DNA of 64,000 nt from Nematostella vectensis (lineage: Eukaryota > Cnidaria > Anthozoa > Actiniaria > Edwardsiidae): the NCBI RefSeq assembly GCF_932526225.1, contig NC_064047.1:1798001-1862000 (forward strand), read 5' to 3'. Every line of letters starts with the position of its first letter. The stretch's first letter is position 1. This document shows positions 1 through 9,980 of the stretch, one piece after another. A program made the translations under genes and the position numbers. The notes beneath the pieces were generated by a model. It did no database searches, had not been told where the DNA came from, and saw only the letters and a program-made list of their open reading frames with translations.

Positions 1-1395
1 GCAGCAAATAGAAGCCAGCGAAGTGCAACCAAAATGTCCCACAAAAGTCCCACAAATTGTACAACATGTCGGATGAGGTCAGTGAGTCCTGCCCGGAGTT
101 ATTTTAAATACAGACGTTTATAGGGGTTTTCCTGCGACTTGGAAAATTAAACACAGTAACCTAAGATGATGGAAACTTGTCTTGTTGTCCAAGCTTGGTG
201 AAAATCTTGTGAGAATGAAGCATAGAAATATATAACTACGAGTTTGGTTGTTGAATGGAAACGGCACGAATCCAGCTTAAAATACGAAAAATTGGAAATT
301 ATAAGATAAAGCGGTGCTCTCTACGGTAGGTACTAAGTGTTTATGTGTTTTCAAAGCTATTTTTGTCGACTTGCAGTGAATTATGTGCTGGGAAAATCAT
401 AAGAGAAAGCCGAATTCGCTGTTTACGACCGACTTCTAACTACAAGTTTTATTGGCAAACGTCAAGATTTACAGTAAAAATACAAACGACAGTCTCATTC
501 TTATATGTAATTGAAATGAACTAGGTATAATATCAAACACAAGTTTAATGGTAGGACTAACACTGCTCTTGTAAGTGGTTTGTTTGCTTTTTGTTTTTCG
601 TTTCTTCGTAGAAAGTAAATTTTACGTGTTTTTCTACAATTGAGTCCCAACTCTACACTAAAAGCGGCCGAGCAAAAAAAACAGGGCTAGCACTCTCTAC
701 GCTGACCGGAAAATGCTTATTTGCTTGTCCAGATTCGCAGAAAAATATCTCAAACCAATCTTTTTCGGGGTCGATTGCCGACTTTTTGTGGGACATTTGT
801 GGGACCACATGGCTGTTATTGCACCATCTCTTTCCTGATTGGCTATTCGTGCGCGCGTGATTGACATGTCGGATCTATGAATTTTAATAAACGCAGCTGC
901 TCAATAAAGCTTAAAAACAAACGATAAGCCCAGGTGTAGGTTCCGTGCGCGCGCTAGCTCTCGCCACTACGTCTTTGTCTTGGTCGTCATTAAAAAAAAA
1001 ACTAGCGAAAAAAAACAAATAGGGTATTGAATTTTGCGATATTAAAGTTCGTAGGAATAGGATTTCGCGGGGCCTAAATGTCGAGAAATTGAAGAAACCA
1101 ATAAGGTATTTTAATTAAATTGTTCGCAATAGCTTCTCGGTTGTACGTAATCCTCATCAGTGTGGCTCATTCCTTTGGCTTAAAATTAGCCACAGTAGCT
1201 AAGGCCCTCAAGATCATATCACACACAGAGTTGGTGGCATAGAAAAGCGGTCATTAACTAAAACTTATGATTTATTGGACTGAGTGACATTTTAAAGGGT
1301 GTTTGAAACACTGGATGTTACTGTAAAACCATCGCAACAAGGTCTTGACGGCGTGTAGTCACTAAATTGCTATGTTTCTTGTCGACCCCTTTCAG
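1..1395. other. Gene-free leading segment, probably PARP4 intron, with an inverted repeat
   Basis: I see no convincing exon before the acceptor at 1391-1395. A 21-base sequence at 36-56 (starting GTCCCACAAAAG) recurs inverted at 785-805 with one mismatch, so about 0.8 kb here may be a non-autonomous DNA element; I found no target-site duplication. As the first recognisable PARP4 exon starts at 1396 in mid-codon, this stretch is most simply the end of a PARP4 intron. Confidence 0.4.
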
Positions 1396-4300
1396 GAGTT
1401 ATCTGGCCTATCGAAGAGGCACCATTAGACCACACAGCATCAATTGACCTGGAGGAGCAGGAAGACTTGTACGTAGATATGGACAAAGGGGAAGTCTTGG
1501 ATGACGACGGATTGTTTGAGGCGATGTGCAATAATGCCCAAAAGGCGGCATCTTTGGCCATGGGCAAGCGTCGCCAAGATGTGGACCAGCTGACGTTGGA
1601 CAGTTACGATGATATACATGAAGTCCTGCCTAGTAACACCCAAGTCGCAGCAACTTTGGACACCGACGACATGTATGTAGATATGAAAAACCGTGCTACA
1701 AGTTCTGCTTTGAAGGAGAGGGCCGTTAGCTATGATATCCAAGATAGCTTGTGTGAGGTTGCTGAAGATGCTGTTAAGGAGGAAGAAGCCGAACGTCCAA
1801 TCGCAATCTTTGGCTTAGACTCGTGTATCGCACGCGTGTCATCATCTGAGGAAAAGAGTTCGTTGTATGACGAGATTCCATCCCCACCAAATAGGCCATT
1901 CAAAAAAAAAGGTAGGTCTAATGAAAAGGTCTGATAACAAAATTCAACAAAGTTTTATTTTTGTGATGTTTCTCTGTGTAACCTTTAAATACAACTTTTG
2001 CACCAGAATACACCATTTTTCTAATGGATTTGTTTAACCTTTACATAATTTTTACACCAGGATACATTTAATTTTTTTGGATGGATCCATTTAACCCTTT
2101 GAGTAATATGTACAACAAAACCTACCAAAGATTCCTTTACTAATGGATCTATCTTATAAACATTTACGCAATATCTAAGAACATTTAGTAAGGAAAAACA
2201 TTTATAACATTATAGCTGGTCTACGCAAAACCGAGCAAAGTTTTGTTTACAGCTCTATGCCATTAATTGTACCTTTGGAATTCTTATTGTTGGACTTGTT
2301 ATTTATAAACAAAAGGCGCGTCTAGTAAGCGGGGACCCGATCTGACATTTGATGACACCAACTCAGCATCCATATCCATATGTCCTTGGGGACCAAGGGC
2401 GAGCCGTAGACCGGAAGCGGGAGTACGCGCGACGACGAAAGAAAGAGGGGTAAAAGACGTCTGTATAATGTATGGAACGGCACTATATAGTTATTTGGGA
2501 ACTCGATTCATCTGAGTAGGTGTCATCAAATATCAGGTAACGTCTTCGCTTACTAGACGCGCCTTTTCGCTCTTACAGTTCATTACTGAAGAAATAATTT
2601 GAAGTAAAATTCTATAATAGGTTGACTGTTGTTCACTCAATCACTTAAATCCAACCACAAGATCTACAATAAACAAGAACACCAACTACATTGTCTACGT
2701 AATCAACACCGGGTTTTTTTCGATTTTTTTTTTAACTTGACATGAAAAGGTTTTAATTGCTATTTATAATTTGAATTCGTATGTACCAGGTGAAAGTTTT
2801 TAAACGACCACTAAGCCCTTGACCTAAAGCCAATTCCAGATCCTTTTTTGTTCCTGTTTCCGAAGTTCTCATGTGACACTTCAACACTTCCCCCAGCCCC
2901 TCTTACGGATATACTCAGTGCTAATACCGGACTCCTCCCATTCGCAGTCGCCAACATACCGTCACCCAAACCGCGGCCACCTAGGGCCTCTAAGATAGCC
3001 GCACCACCGGCTCCATCCCTACAAGCTGTCTGTATCGACCTCCCGGAACCTCCCCTGAAGGCTGGGGACTCACCGTTGAAAAGATCTGTAAAAGCACCAC
3101 TACCACCTCCTCCACCTCAACAAGCTTCCCGGATCGACTACCGGGCTTCATATGGAGCCGCACCACCGGCTCCATCCCTACAAGCTGTCTGTATCGACCT
3201 CCCGGAACCTCCCCTGAAGGCTGGGGACTCACCGTTGAAAAGATCTGTAAAAAAACCACTACCACCTCCTCCACCTCAACAAGCTGCCCGGATCGACTAC
3301 CGGGCTTCATATGGCGCTCCACCTCTTCCTCCGAAGAGAGGTGGAGGCCCACCTCTTCCTCCGAAGAGAGTCGCCAACATACCGTCACCCAAACCGCGGC
3401 CACCTAGGGCCTCTAAGATAGCCGCACCACTGGCTCCATCCCTACAAGCTGTCTGTATCGACCTCCCGGAACCTCCCCTGAAGGCTGGGGACTCACCGTT
3501 GAAAAGATCTGTAAAAGCACCACTACCACCTCCTCCACCTCAACAAGCTTCCCGGATCGACTACCGGGCTTCATATGGAGCCGCACCACCGGCTCCATCC
3601 CTACAAGCTGTCTGTATCGACCTCCCGGAACCTCCCCTGAAGGCTGGGGACTCACCGTTGAAAAGATCTGTAAAAAAACCACTACCACCTCCTCCACCTC
3701 AACAAGCTGCCCGGATCAACTACCGGGCTTCATATGGCGCTCCACCTCTTCCTCCGAAGAGAGGTGGAGGCCCACCTCTTCCTCCGAAGAGAGGTGGAGG
3801 CCCACCTCTCTTCGGTGCCATGGCTTTGAGGACAGGTGCCCCCTCAAAGGCATCGAAACCAAGTTTTGGTGGAAGAGGTCAACCACAGGTGTTCGCAACA
3901 TCTGCTAGTGAAATCCTTCACCCGAGGCTAGCCCGAACTCCATCTGAACTCGCGCCCAAAGGAGTCCCATCACAGACTAATGATGAAGCTCCAGTTTTTA
4001 TGTCCCGACTACAACTGTTGGAAAGTATTCGCGCGAAGAAAAAGACCAAGGAGACCGACAGAGAAGATATTATGAAACAGGATGACTCAGGTGAGGCCGA
4101 TATTTTACGCAGAGAAGCCCACCAACATAGCATGGAAACAGAGCTAGAAGCTGATAGGAATGAGGCTGAAATGGGTGTTCGTCCGGTACCACGAAAGCGT
4201 GGTAAGAGGATGCTGGAAAAGAAGGCGGCGGAGCAGAAAAAGGAGGCGATGGAAGAGCCCTCGGAATCGTTGCAGAACAGAATGCGGAAATGGATGACCG

Positions 4301-5895
4301 CTGACAAGTTGTTGGAGCTGTTTGCGTCTCAGCATAACGTAAGTAAGAGAAATGAAGGAGACGGCGGGGGTTTTAAAGCACGCATAGATCAGTGTTGTTT
4401 TATAGGGACCTTAAGCAAGAACGACGACGGTGGCAAGGACAACGAGATCTAAAAAGATGTGTTAGCGCTTGGTGATCAATTCCAATTTAATTGCAATGCA
4501 ATAAGCAAAACATGCGATAAAAAGATAATAAAAATAAACTAAGACATTATTTTTACTGTAGCGAACGTAGTCAGAGGAGTTGACAGTGCAAATGTGCGCG
4601 TCCCCAATTTACCGTGAAAGTTGGAGTTTTCACGACATGGTTTGGTCTAAAACTAATGTAAAACTAATGCATCAGACAGAACGCATTTTCACAAGCTGCT
4701 ATTTAATTCTGTATCCAATTCCATTGTTTTCTGCCTTCGTCAATTATTACTAGAAATGAAAAATAGATTATGCAGTATCAACTTGCCAGTGGCTTTAACC
4801 CACCAAAAAAAATATTCGACTTAGTGACTTTGTGATCTGCTTGCAGGATGGCTATTGGAGTGAGAAAGAACTGGAGGTCGCCTTTAGGATAGACTGCTCG
4901 TTCTTGTCAAGGCTTCTTGTGAATGCTGGTGCACAAAGTCTAGGTGAGAGGGGCACGCATGATAAAAACACGGAAAAACATGAAAAAAACATCAACGATG
5001 AATATGATGATGATGATGGTCGTGCTGCTGCTGTTGATGATGATGATTGCGATTGCGATGATGATGATGGTGGTGGTGACGTGATGGTGATGGTGGTGGT
5101 GATGATGATGGTGATGGTGATGGTGATGGTGATGGTGATGGTGATGGTGATGGTGATGGTGATGGTGATGGTGATGGTGATGGTGATGGTGATGGTGATG
5201 GTGATGGTGATGGTGATGGTGATGGTGATGGTGATGGTGATGGTGATGGTGATGGTGATGGTGGTGGTGGCGGCGGCGGCGAGGACGACGACGACGACGA
5301 CGAAAGCGAAGATGACGACGATGATGACGATGATGATGATGATAATCATAATTTTACGGTGATGGCAGTGACTAGGGCTCTAATATATAAGAATATATTA
5401 GAGCCCTAGGTATCACCTCACCCTCCAGAATACACAGTAAAATGTAGATATATTCTAAGACTATCTATGACAATGCCAATTACATATAGTGTAAGTGTGT
5501 CAGCTTTGCTTGGGTCGAAAATGTCGACGGCCGGCGATGCTTTGTATCATTAGGATTAAGTTAAACCCCTACAAACCCTTCAACCAAACTTTCGCCTTAC
5601 AGGTGACGAAGCGTTCGAAACAATCCTTAAGATGCTGACAACCATTATCACACTGGCCATCCTCAAGACTTACCTACCTGATCAGTTCCCAGTTTCTCTT
5701 GTCCAAGGCGTATCGAGTGAGGGCCTTGTGACTAGTGAATGGAGAAACCAAGTCGGGAGGGCGCTATCATGGCTAAGAAAGATGGACCGAAAGATGCCGT
5801 CCGTTTGCTCCCGTCTAGAGCTTGGGCCTGACTGGGACGTTGTGGCAAAGGGTATAATTGATGACAAGGTACATTTGATGATAGGGGTGCGCTGA
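1396..5895 (+). CDS. PARP4: PARP4 (vault PARP) gene, 3'-terminal exons only
   Basis: Exons 1396-1911, 2948-4338, 4847-4943 and 5603-5895 join in phase (764 residues, stop TGA 5893-5895); the upstream BRCT, PARP, VIT and VWA exons lie outside the window. Known role of the family: mono-ADP-ribosyltransferase of vault particles. The assignment rests on the last two exons, which resemble the major-vault-protein-binding C-terminus of vertebrate PARP4: DGYWSEKELE, AGAQSLG, then PSVCSRLELGPDWD near the end (human has PSICPRLELGNDWD). The first visible exon is acidic and holds two YVDM motifs (YxxM type) and a YDEIPSPP motif. The second is a long proline-rich linker with PPLPPKR (SH3-ligand type) and a 141-residue internal duplication, ending in a charged, K/E-rich stretch. 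The linker is longer than I would expect for the family. A GT (AAG|GTACAT) near the end could allow an alternative 3' end. Confidence 0.82.
2947..3792 (+). repeat. Duplicated 423-bp coding block in the PARP4 proline-rich linker
   Basis: The block starting VANIPSPKPRPP at 2947 is repeated at exactly +423 bases (3370), so 141 residues are present twice. I see only two amino-acid differences (PAPS/LAPS and RIDY/RINY), so the copy is recent or homogenised. Each block holds two shorter units built on PAPSLQAVCIDLPEPPLKAG and PLPPPPPQQA, then PPLPPKR boxes. The reading frame is kept throughout. Confidence 0.95.
5089..5262 (+). repeat. (GATGGT)n microsatellite in the last PARP4 intron
   Basis: An almost pure hexamer run of GATGGT, preceded and followed by GAT/GAC-rich simple sequence (about 4998-5345). 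It lies between the donor at 4944 and the acceptor ending at 5602, so its long open frames are not coding. Confidence 0.95.
5372..5409. repeat. Perfect 17-bp hairpin
   Basis: CTAGGGCTCTAATATAT (5372-5388) is followed by a 4-base loop AAGA and its exact reverse complement (5393-5409). It lies in the last PARP4 intron, next to the microsatellite. It could be a small palindromic insertion or an RNA hairpin. Confidence 0.85.
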
Positions 5896-5968
5896 GGAGC
5901 CTGGAACATTGAGCGCCCCGCAGGCTCAAATTCCATAAACAACAACCAAACATTTAACCAAGCGTTTA

Positions 5969-6223
5969 TTAAAGCCGCATTGTCACCAGTTTACTTCCGG
6001 TCGATTACGTAACAATTTCCGATGATTTTTAACGGAAAACGCGAAAAATATTTCAAAATATTTAAACCAGTGTGTCTATTGGAAGTTTCTTTGAGAATGT
6101 GATTTATAATTTTAGAGCGGATGGCCTGTTAAATATCTCGGATTCTAATAGATCCTTTTGTCCTTTAACCGTTGAGGTTTTCGTCGGACCTCCGGAAGTA
6201 AATTGGTGACAATGCGGCTTTAG
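5969..6223. mobile_element. TTAA-bounded MITE, copy 1
   Basis: An element of about 255 bp with terminal inverted repeats beginning AAAGCCGCATTGTCACCAG, closed by a matching inverted end. It starts at a TTAA; the right TTAA has decayed to TTAG. Sister copies lie at 18364-18615 and 25118-25353. TTAA target duplication is the hallmark of piggyBac-type transposases; no ORF is present, so it is non-autonomous. It lies just past the PARP4 stop, probably in the 3' UTR. Confidence 0.85.
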
Positions 6224-6269
6224 GTGCGTCCATAATTTCACGTAAACTTGATATCAAAGAGTATATAAT

Positions 6270-6275
6270 AATAAA
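6270..6275 (+). terminator. Candidate poly(A) signal of PARP4
   Basis: AATAAA, 375 bases after the PARP4 stop and just past the TTAA-type MITE. It is the first canonical signal I see downstream of the stop. Confidence 0.4.
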
Positions 6276-6465
6276 GTAATAGATAAAGACTATTTGCGTT
6301 AAGACTTGTCCCTAAACAGTGTGGCCATCTTACGAAAATCTCAAAATGAAAGAGTTTGTGTTTAGGCCACGTCAAATGCAAGACAAATAGCCTTTCTTTT
6401 TTATCTTGCTGTCCTCCGTTGTATTGCGACCCGCGTTTTCAAAACACGATTTGTTTTGGTTTTCT

Positions 6466-6639
6466 GTTCCGTCAGTAAAACCATTTTGATCCAATCAGAG
6501 TCTTGCTTTGTGCACTTCCCTGGATATCTTCTGGGCGACAGTAAAAGAATTAACAAAAAAAGGAGAAATAAACTTTGTTTACATTACATTGTTTACCACA
6601 TAGTTTTAATGATTAACTATGATTTTTTACTGACGGAAC
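6466..6639. mobile_element. Short MITE with 15-bp perfect TIRs
   Basis: GTTCCGTCAGTAAAA (6466-6480) recurs as its exact reverse complement at 6625-6639, enclosing 174 bp of AT-rich sequence without coding capacity. The CCGTCAGTA core also closes the 1.46-kb element at 56171-57630, suggesting related transposases. I see no clear target-site duplication. Confidence 0.65.
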
Positions 6640-9089
6640 TATGATCAACACACCATGTCATTGTCATTCATCTTTGTTACTTAAAAAAAAAAGATAATAC
6701 TAAAATAATCACAGCAAACAATATTTTTTACTCTTGTTATTTTGCGTCTGTCAACTTTTTATTGGATTTTCGCGATTAAATCTCAAAACTGCGATTTTGA
6801 TCATTCTGTCACGCAACTCCCGTCACGTGACTAATATTTAGAGACAAGTAACTCATCGGCGTCTATTTGAGCAAATGACGAATGTGCGCTAATGAGAGGA
6901 AATGCCAACTGAACACTTCAAATCGGAATCTTCAGGACCGTTTACTTTCTTTGCCAAAACGACTTATCAATATTTACACACGTTTTCTTTATAAGAACGT
7001 AAAATTTTCAGCTTTGGCTAGGCCTTGTTTTAGAGCATTCTAAGGCTGAAAATGTTCTTGAATTTTAGTTTTTTATTTAGGTATTCGAAAATAAAAAAAA
7101 ATGAATTATTACAAGAGAATAACACAAATTTTCTAGAGTAATAAGTAGAAAAGTTGTTATTATGAACACGATTGATTCTGCGTTTCAGAACGCATCACAC
7201 AGAGTCTAGAGCTTCGTTTGTTACTATGCGCTATAATTTCCAACATTTGCCTTTTCGTAATAAGAAATGTTTTCATCTTGGTAAATTGAATTAAGAGCAT
7301 CTGTCTTTTCCGCTGAGTAACTATTAACACATTTTCTTGCGCAAAGGAAATTCATTTTAAGATCCACCTGGAAGGTTAGATATAAAAAGAAGAATAAGAA
7401 ACAGAGAAAGCCAAAAGAGAAAAAAGGACAGAGATACTCGGAGATGACAGAGAGGCAAAGATAGGGAACAAGATGTGAGGCCACATAGGGGACGAATGTT
7501 TAATAAAGCAAGAGTGGAGGCAAACCCTCGTTGCCAATCCCCCGACAATTCTTTAATCTCACATGGACCGAATGGAGGAATTCTAATCAACAAACTACAT
7601 AACGGCATCCGTGAATCTAAAGCTTTCAATTAATTCTACTATAGACGACTAATGGATAAATGTCATTCCGTCAGAACAGTGCGTCTAAATAGTATGATTC
7701 ATCGCTTGATTTGCCAAAGGCTTCCGTCAGATCCCGTCGGACTTTGTTCCCCCAGGTCCAGTTTCCTGTCATCCGCATTTCAGACTTCTTGTAGAGCAGA
7801 AAGCGAATGTCTGTGACGCTTGAAAAATACCGCTCTTCGATGCCTGTGTTCACGCGCACAAATAAATATCTATCCAGGTTATCTAGTTTGAGTTTTCATC
7901 TAACAATGGTACCTTTATAAGCGGCTTGTAACCGTTTAAAATACGTTTAGCAACGAGCAAGAGAGCAAGCTTTAGCTGAGCATGTTAAAAATATCAAGCA
8001 AAAGTATGCTTGATTAGAATTTAGCAAGCGATAAACACTATTTACTTTCTTAATCAGAATGAATGATTCCATTGTCGATGTTTCTTTATCATTGTCAAAA
8101 TCAAATATCTATCTTTTTCACTAAGCTTTAAAGATGGAGATGCAGCATAAAAAATACAAAATATTGAAAAAAAAATTGAAAATGTTGCTTAAAGGGGAAC
8201 GCTACTTTTGACGCTAAACCAACCCCAGTCTTCCCTGCGTGATCTCGCTTTTAAATTTTAGCTTTGCTTTACTTACAGAGACCAGCTTGTTCTGTGTTAG
8301 AATAAAAAAAGATGTAAAGTGTCCGTATTCAAAGGATGTTCAGTCGAGACGAATTACCGCATCAGTGTAAAAAATACGAATACCGCCACCACGGTGATGG
8401 GATACTTTCCTTCGACCCACAGTCTCCCAGACATAAAACATGGAAACCCGGAAGAATGTTTTTTTTTTGTAGTTACCAAGTTAGACAAAAAATATCAGAT
8501 ATTGACCCATAATTTCTTTCAACGGTTTGGTGAAATAAATACTGATCGGGTATCACAAAGGAAACACGGTTTGTGTAGAAATCGCTTCATTTCTTGTTAA
8601 TGGGAAATAAAACGTTTGGCATGAAGTTTTTCTTTTTGGTCGCTCTTACGTAACGGTCGCCACTGCGGCCTAGAGGTGAAAATCCGCGTATTCGTTAGGG
8701 AAATTGATCTTCCTAGCAACAGGAATAGCCTAAAAGCGAAAATGAATCGAAAACGCGTTAACGTGATTGAGACCTGTTTTGTTTCCCATCGTAGTTTTTA
8801 GGCAAAGGATGTTGTGCGAGGGATTGAAATACACGTTTAGTTACTCCAAAGGAAAAACTAACTGACTCATCGCTAGAATTATAATAATTACGCTTCGTCA
8901 CGTGGTCCAAAGCCAAAGGAAGTTGTAAGGCTGCTTATATGTTAGCGACAGCGGTGACCTTAGGCCAGTACACACAGGATGTTCAGCGAGAGAAGTATAG
9001 GAGAACCGTCACAAAACCTCCGTCCATAAGTACAGGAATGTGATCTTTACGTGTAGAACTCTCTTTAAGAGAGCTTTCATGTTGTTTTA
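6640..9089. other. Intergenic spacer between PARP4 and the TNIP-like gene
   Basis: AT-rich sequence in which I recognise no exon, RNA gene or transposon. Open frames are short, without family resemblance. The last few hundred bases should hold the promoter and 5' UTR of the TNIP-like gene, but I see no clear TATA box. Confidence 0.5.
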
Positions 9090-9980
9090 ATGGCAAATGC
9101 TGGGGCAGGATCGACTAACACGAAATCTGCTCAACCAAGCGAGGAACGGGAACTTGTGCTAAAACTACTCAACGAGAAACGGACGTTACTAGGCAAGCTA
9201 CACGAGGAAAGGAAAGAAACTCTGCGATGGAGGAGTGAGTGTTTGCAACTACGGGAAGAAATTCAAGGATTGAAAACTGTTAAATTGCGGACAGGACTTG
9301 AGGACTTGTCTGTAGAGTCAGAAAATGTTCCGAATGAATCCGAGGATAATGCGAGTGTAGCGCGCGCTTTGCATAAAAAAATCTCAATTCTGCAGTCAAA
9401 AATCCAAGAGTTAAGAAAACAAAATGAGACTTTGGCAAGTCAGAAAAAAGTTTTGGAGAATGAGGTATTCAGACTTGCTAATTCTCTTAGTAGAATCGAC
9501 CCGACATTAGAGACAGAGTTACTAAAGGAGCAGTTACTCGTATATGAAGAAGACTTTAAGAAGGAAAAAACTGACAAAGTTAACGCAGAGCAAAAGATAT
9601 CAAGCTTGCAAGAGGAGATCCGTGAATCACAAGAATTAATTTCTAGTTTGACTACAGAGGTAGACATGTATAAGAGAGCATACGAGCGGGAGAAAGAGGA
9701 AAAAGAAATTTTGCTAGTCAGTAATAGCGCGGATAGAAATTCATGTTTAGAACTTCCGCTTTGCACGGGGCCAAGAAGTCAGCCGCATCGTACCAGAACT
9801 TTACCTAAGCCTACACTTCAAGTTGTGTACCCAGTAAGCGATATACAAGAACAACGAGATGATCTTAGACGAAGACAGCAGAGAGCAGGAGTGTATTCAA
9901 GAAACGCTCCAAATTCACCCACGAATCTGTCGAGTTTTTATAAAGATGCCCTCGAGTCGGACTGTTTTTGGAGCTCGTAA
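9090..9980 (+). CDS. TNIP/ABIN-like coiled-coil protein (UBAN-type ubiquitin binder), single exon
   Basis: A 296-residue intronless ORF starting ATGGCAAATG. Residues about 17-66 and 90-210 are strongly charged and heptad-like, so mostly coiled coil. Residues 144-178 contain LLKEQLLVYEEDFKKEKTDK followed by a second charged helix; this resembles the AHD1/UBAN segment of TNIP1-3 (ABINs), optineurin and NEMO, where the acidic-F-(K/R) core binds linear ubiquitin chains. The C-terminal 90 residues are basic, S/P-rich and probably disordered; I see no zinc finger. By family knowledge it would be a cytosolic ubiquitin reader damping NF-kB or death signalling. Intronless structure amid intron-rich genes could mean an old retrocopy, but the frame is intact and AATAAA follows at 10456. 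The family call is good; the exact orthologue is not settled. Confidence 0.68.
   Translation: MANAGAGSTNTKSAQPSEERELVLKLLNEKRTLLGKLHEERKETLRWRSECLQLREEIQGLKTVKLRTGLEDLSVESENVPNESEDNASVARALHKKISILQSKIQELRKQNETLASQKKVLENEVFRLANSLSRIDPTLETELLKEQLLVYEEDFKKEKTDKVNAEQKISSLQEEIRESQELISSLTTEVDMYKRAYEREKEEKEILLVSNSADRNSCLELPLCTGPRSQPHRTRTLPKPTLQVVYPVSDIQEQRDDLRRRQQRAGVYSRNAPNSPTNLSSFYKDALESDCFWSS

Noticed and set aside
2990-3901. Minus-strand open frames opposite the proline-rich repeats
   Set aside because: Shadows caused by the repeat structure; no family resemblance.
4832-5362. Long open frames on both strands with MVMVMV and ITITIT peptides
   Set aside because: They come from the (GATGGT)n microsatellite inside a PARP4 intron; only 4847-4943 is a real exon.
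5632-5945. Minus-strand open frames opposite the last PARP4 exon
   Set aside because: Shadows; the plus strand matches the PARP4 C-terminus with correct splice phase.
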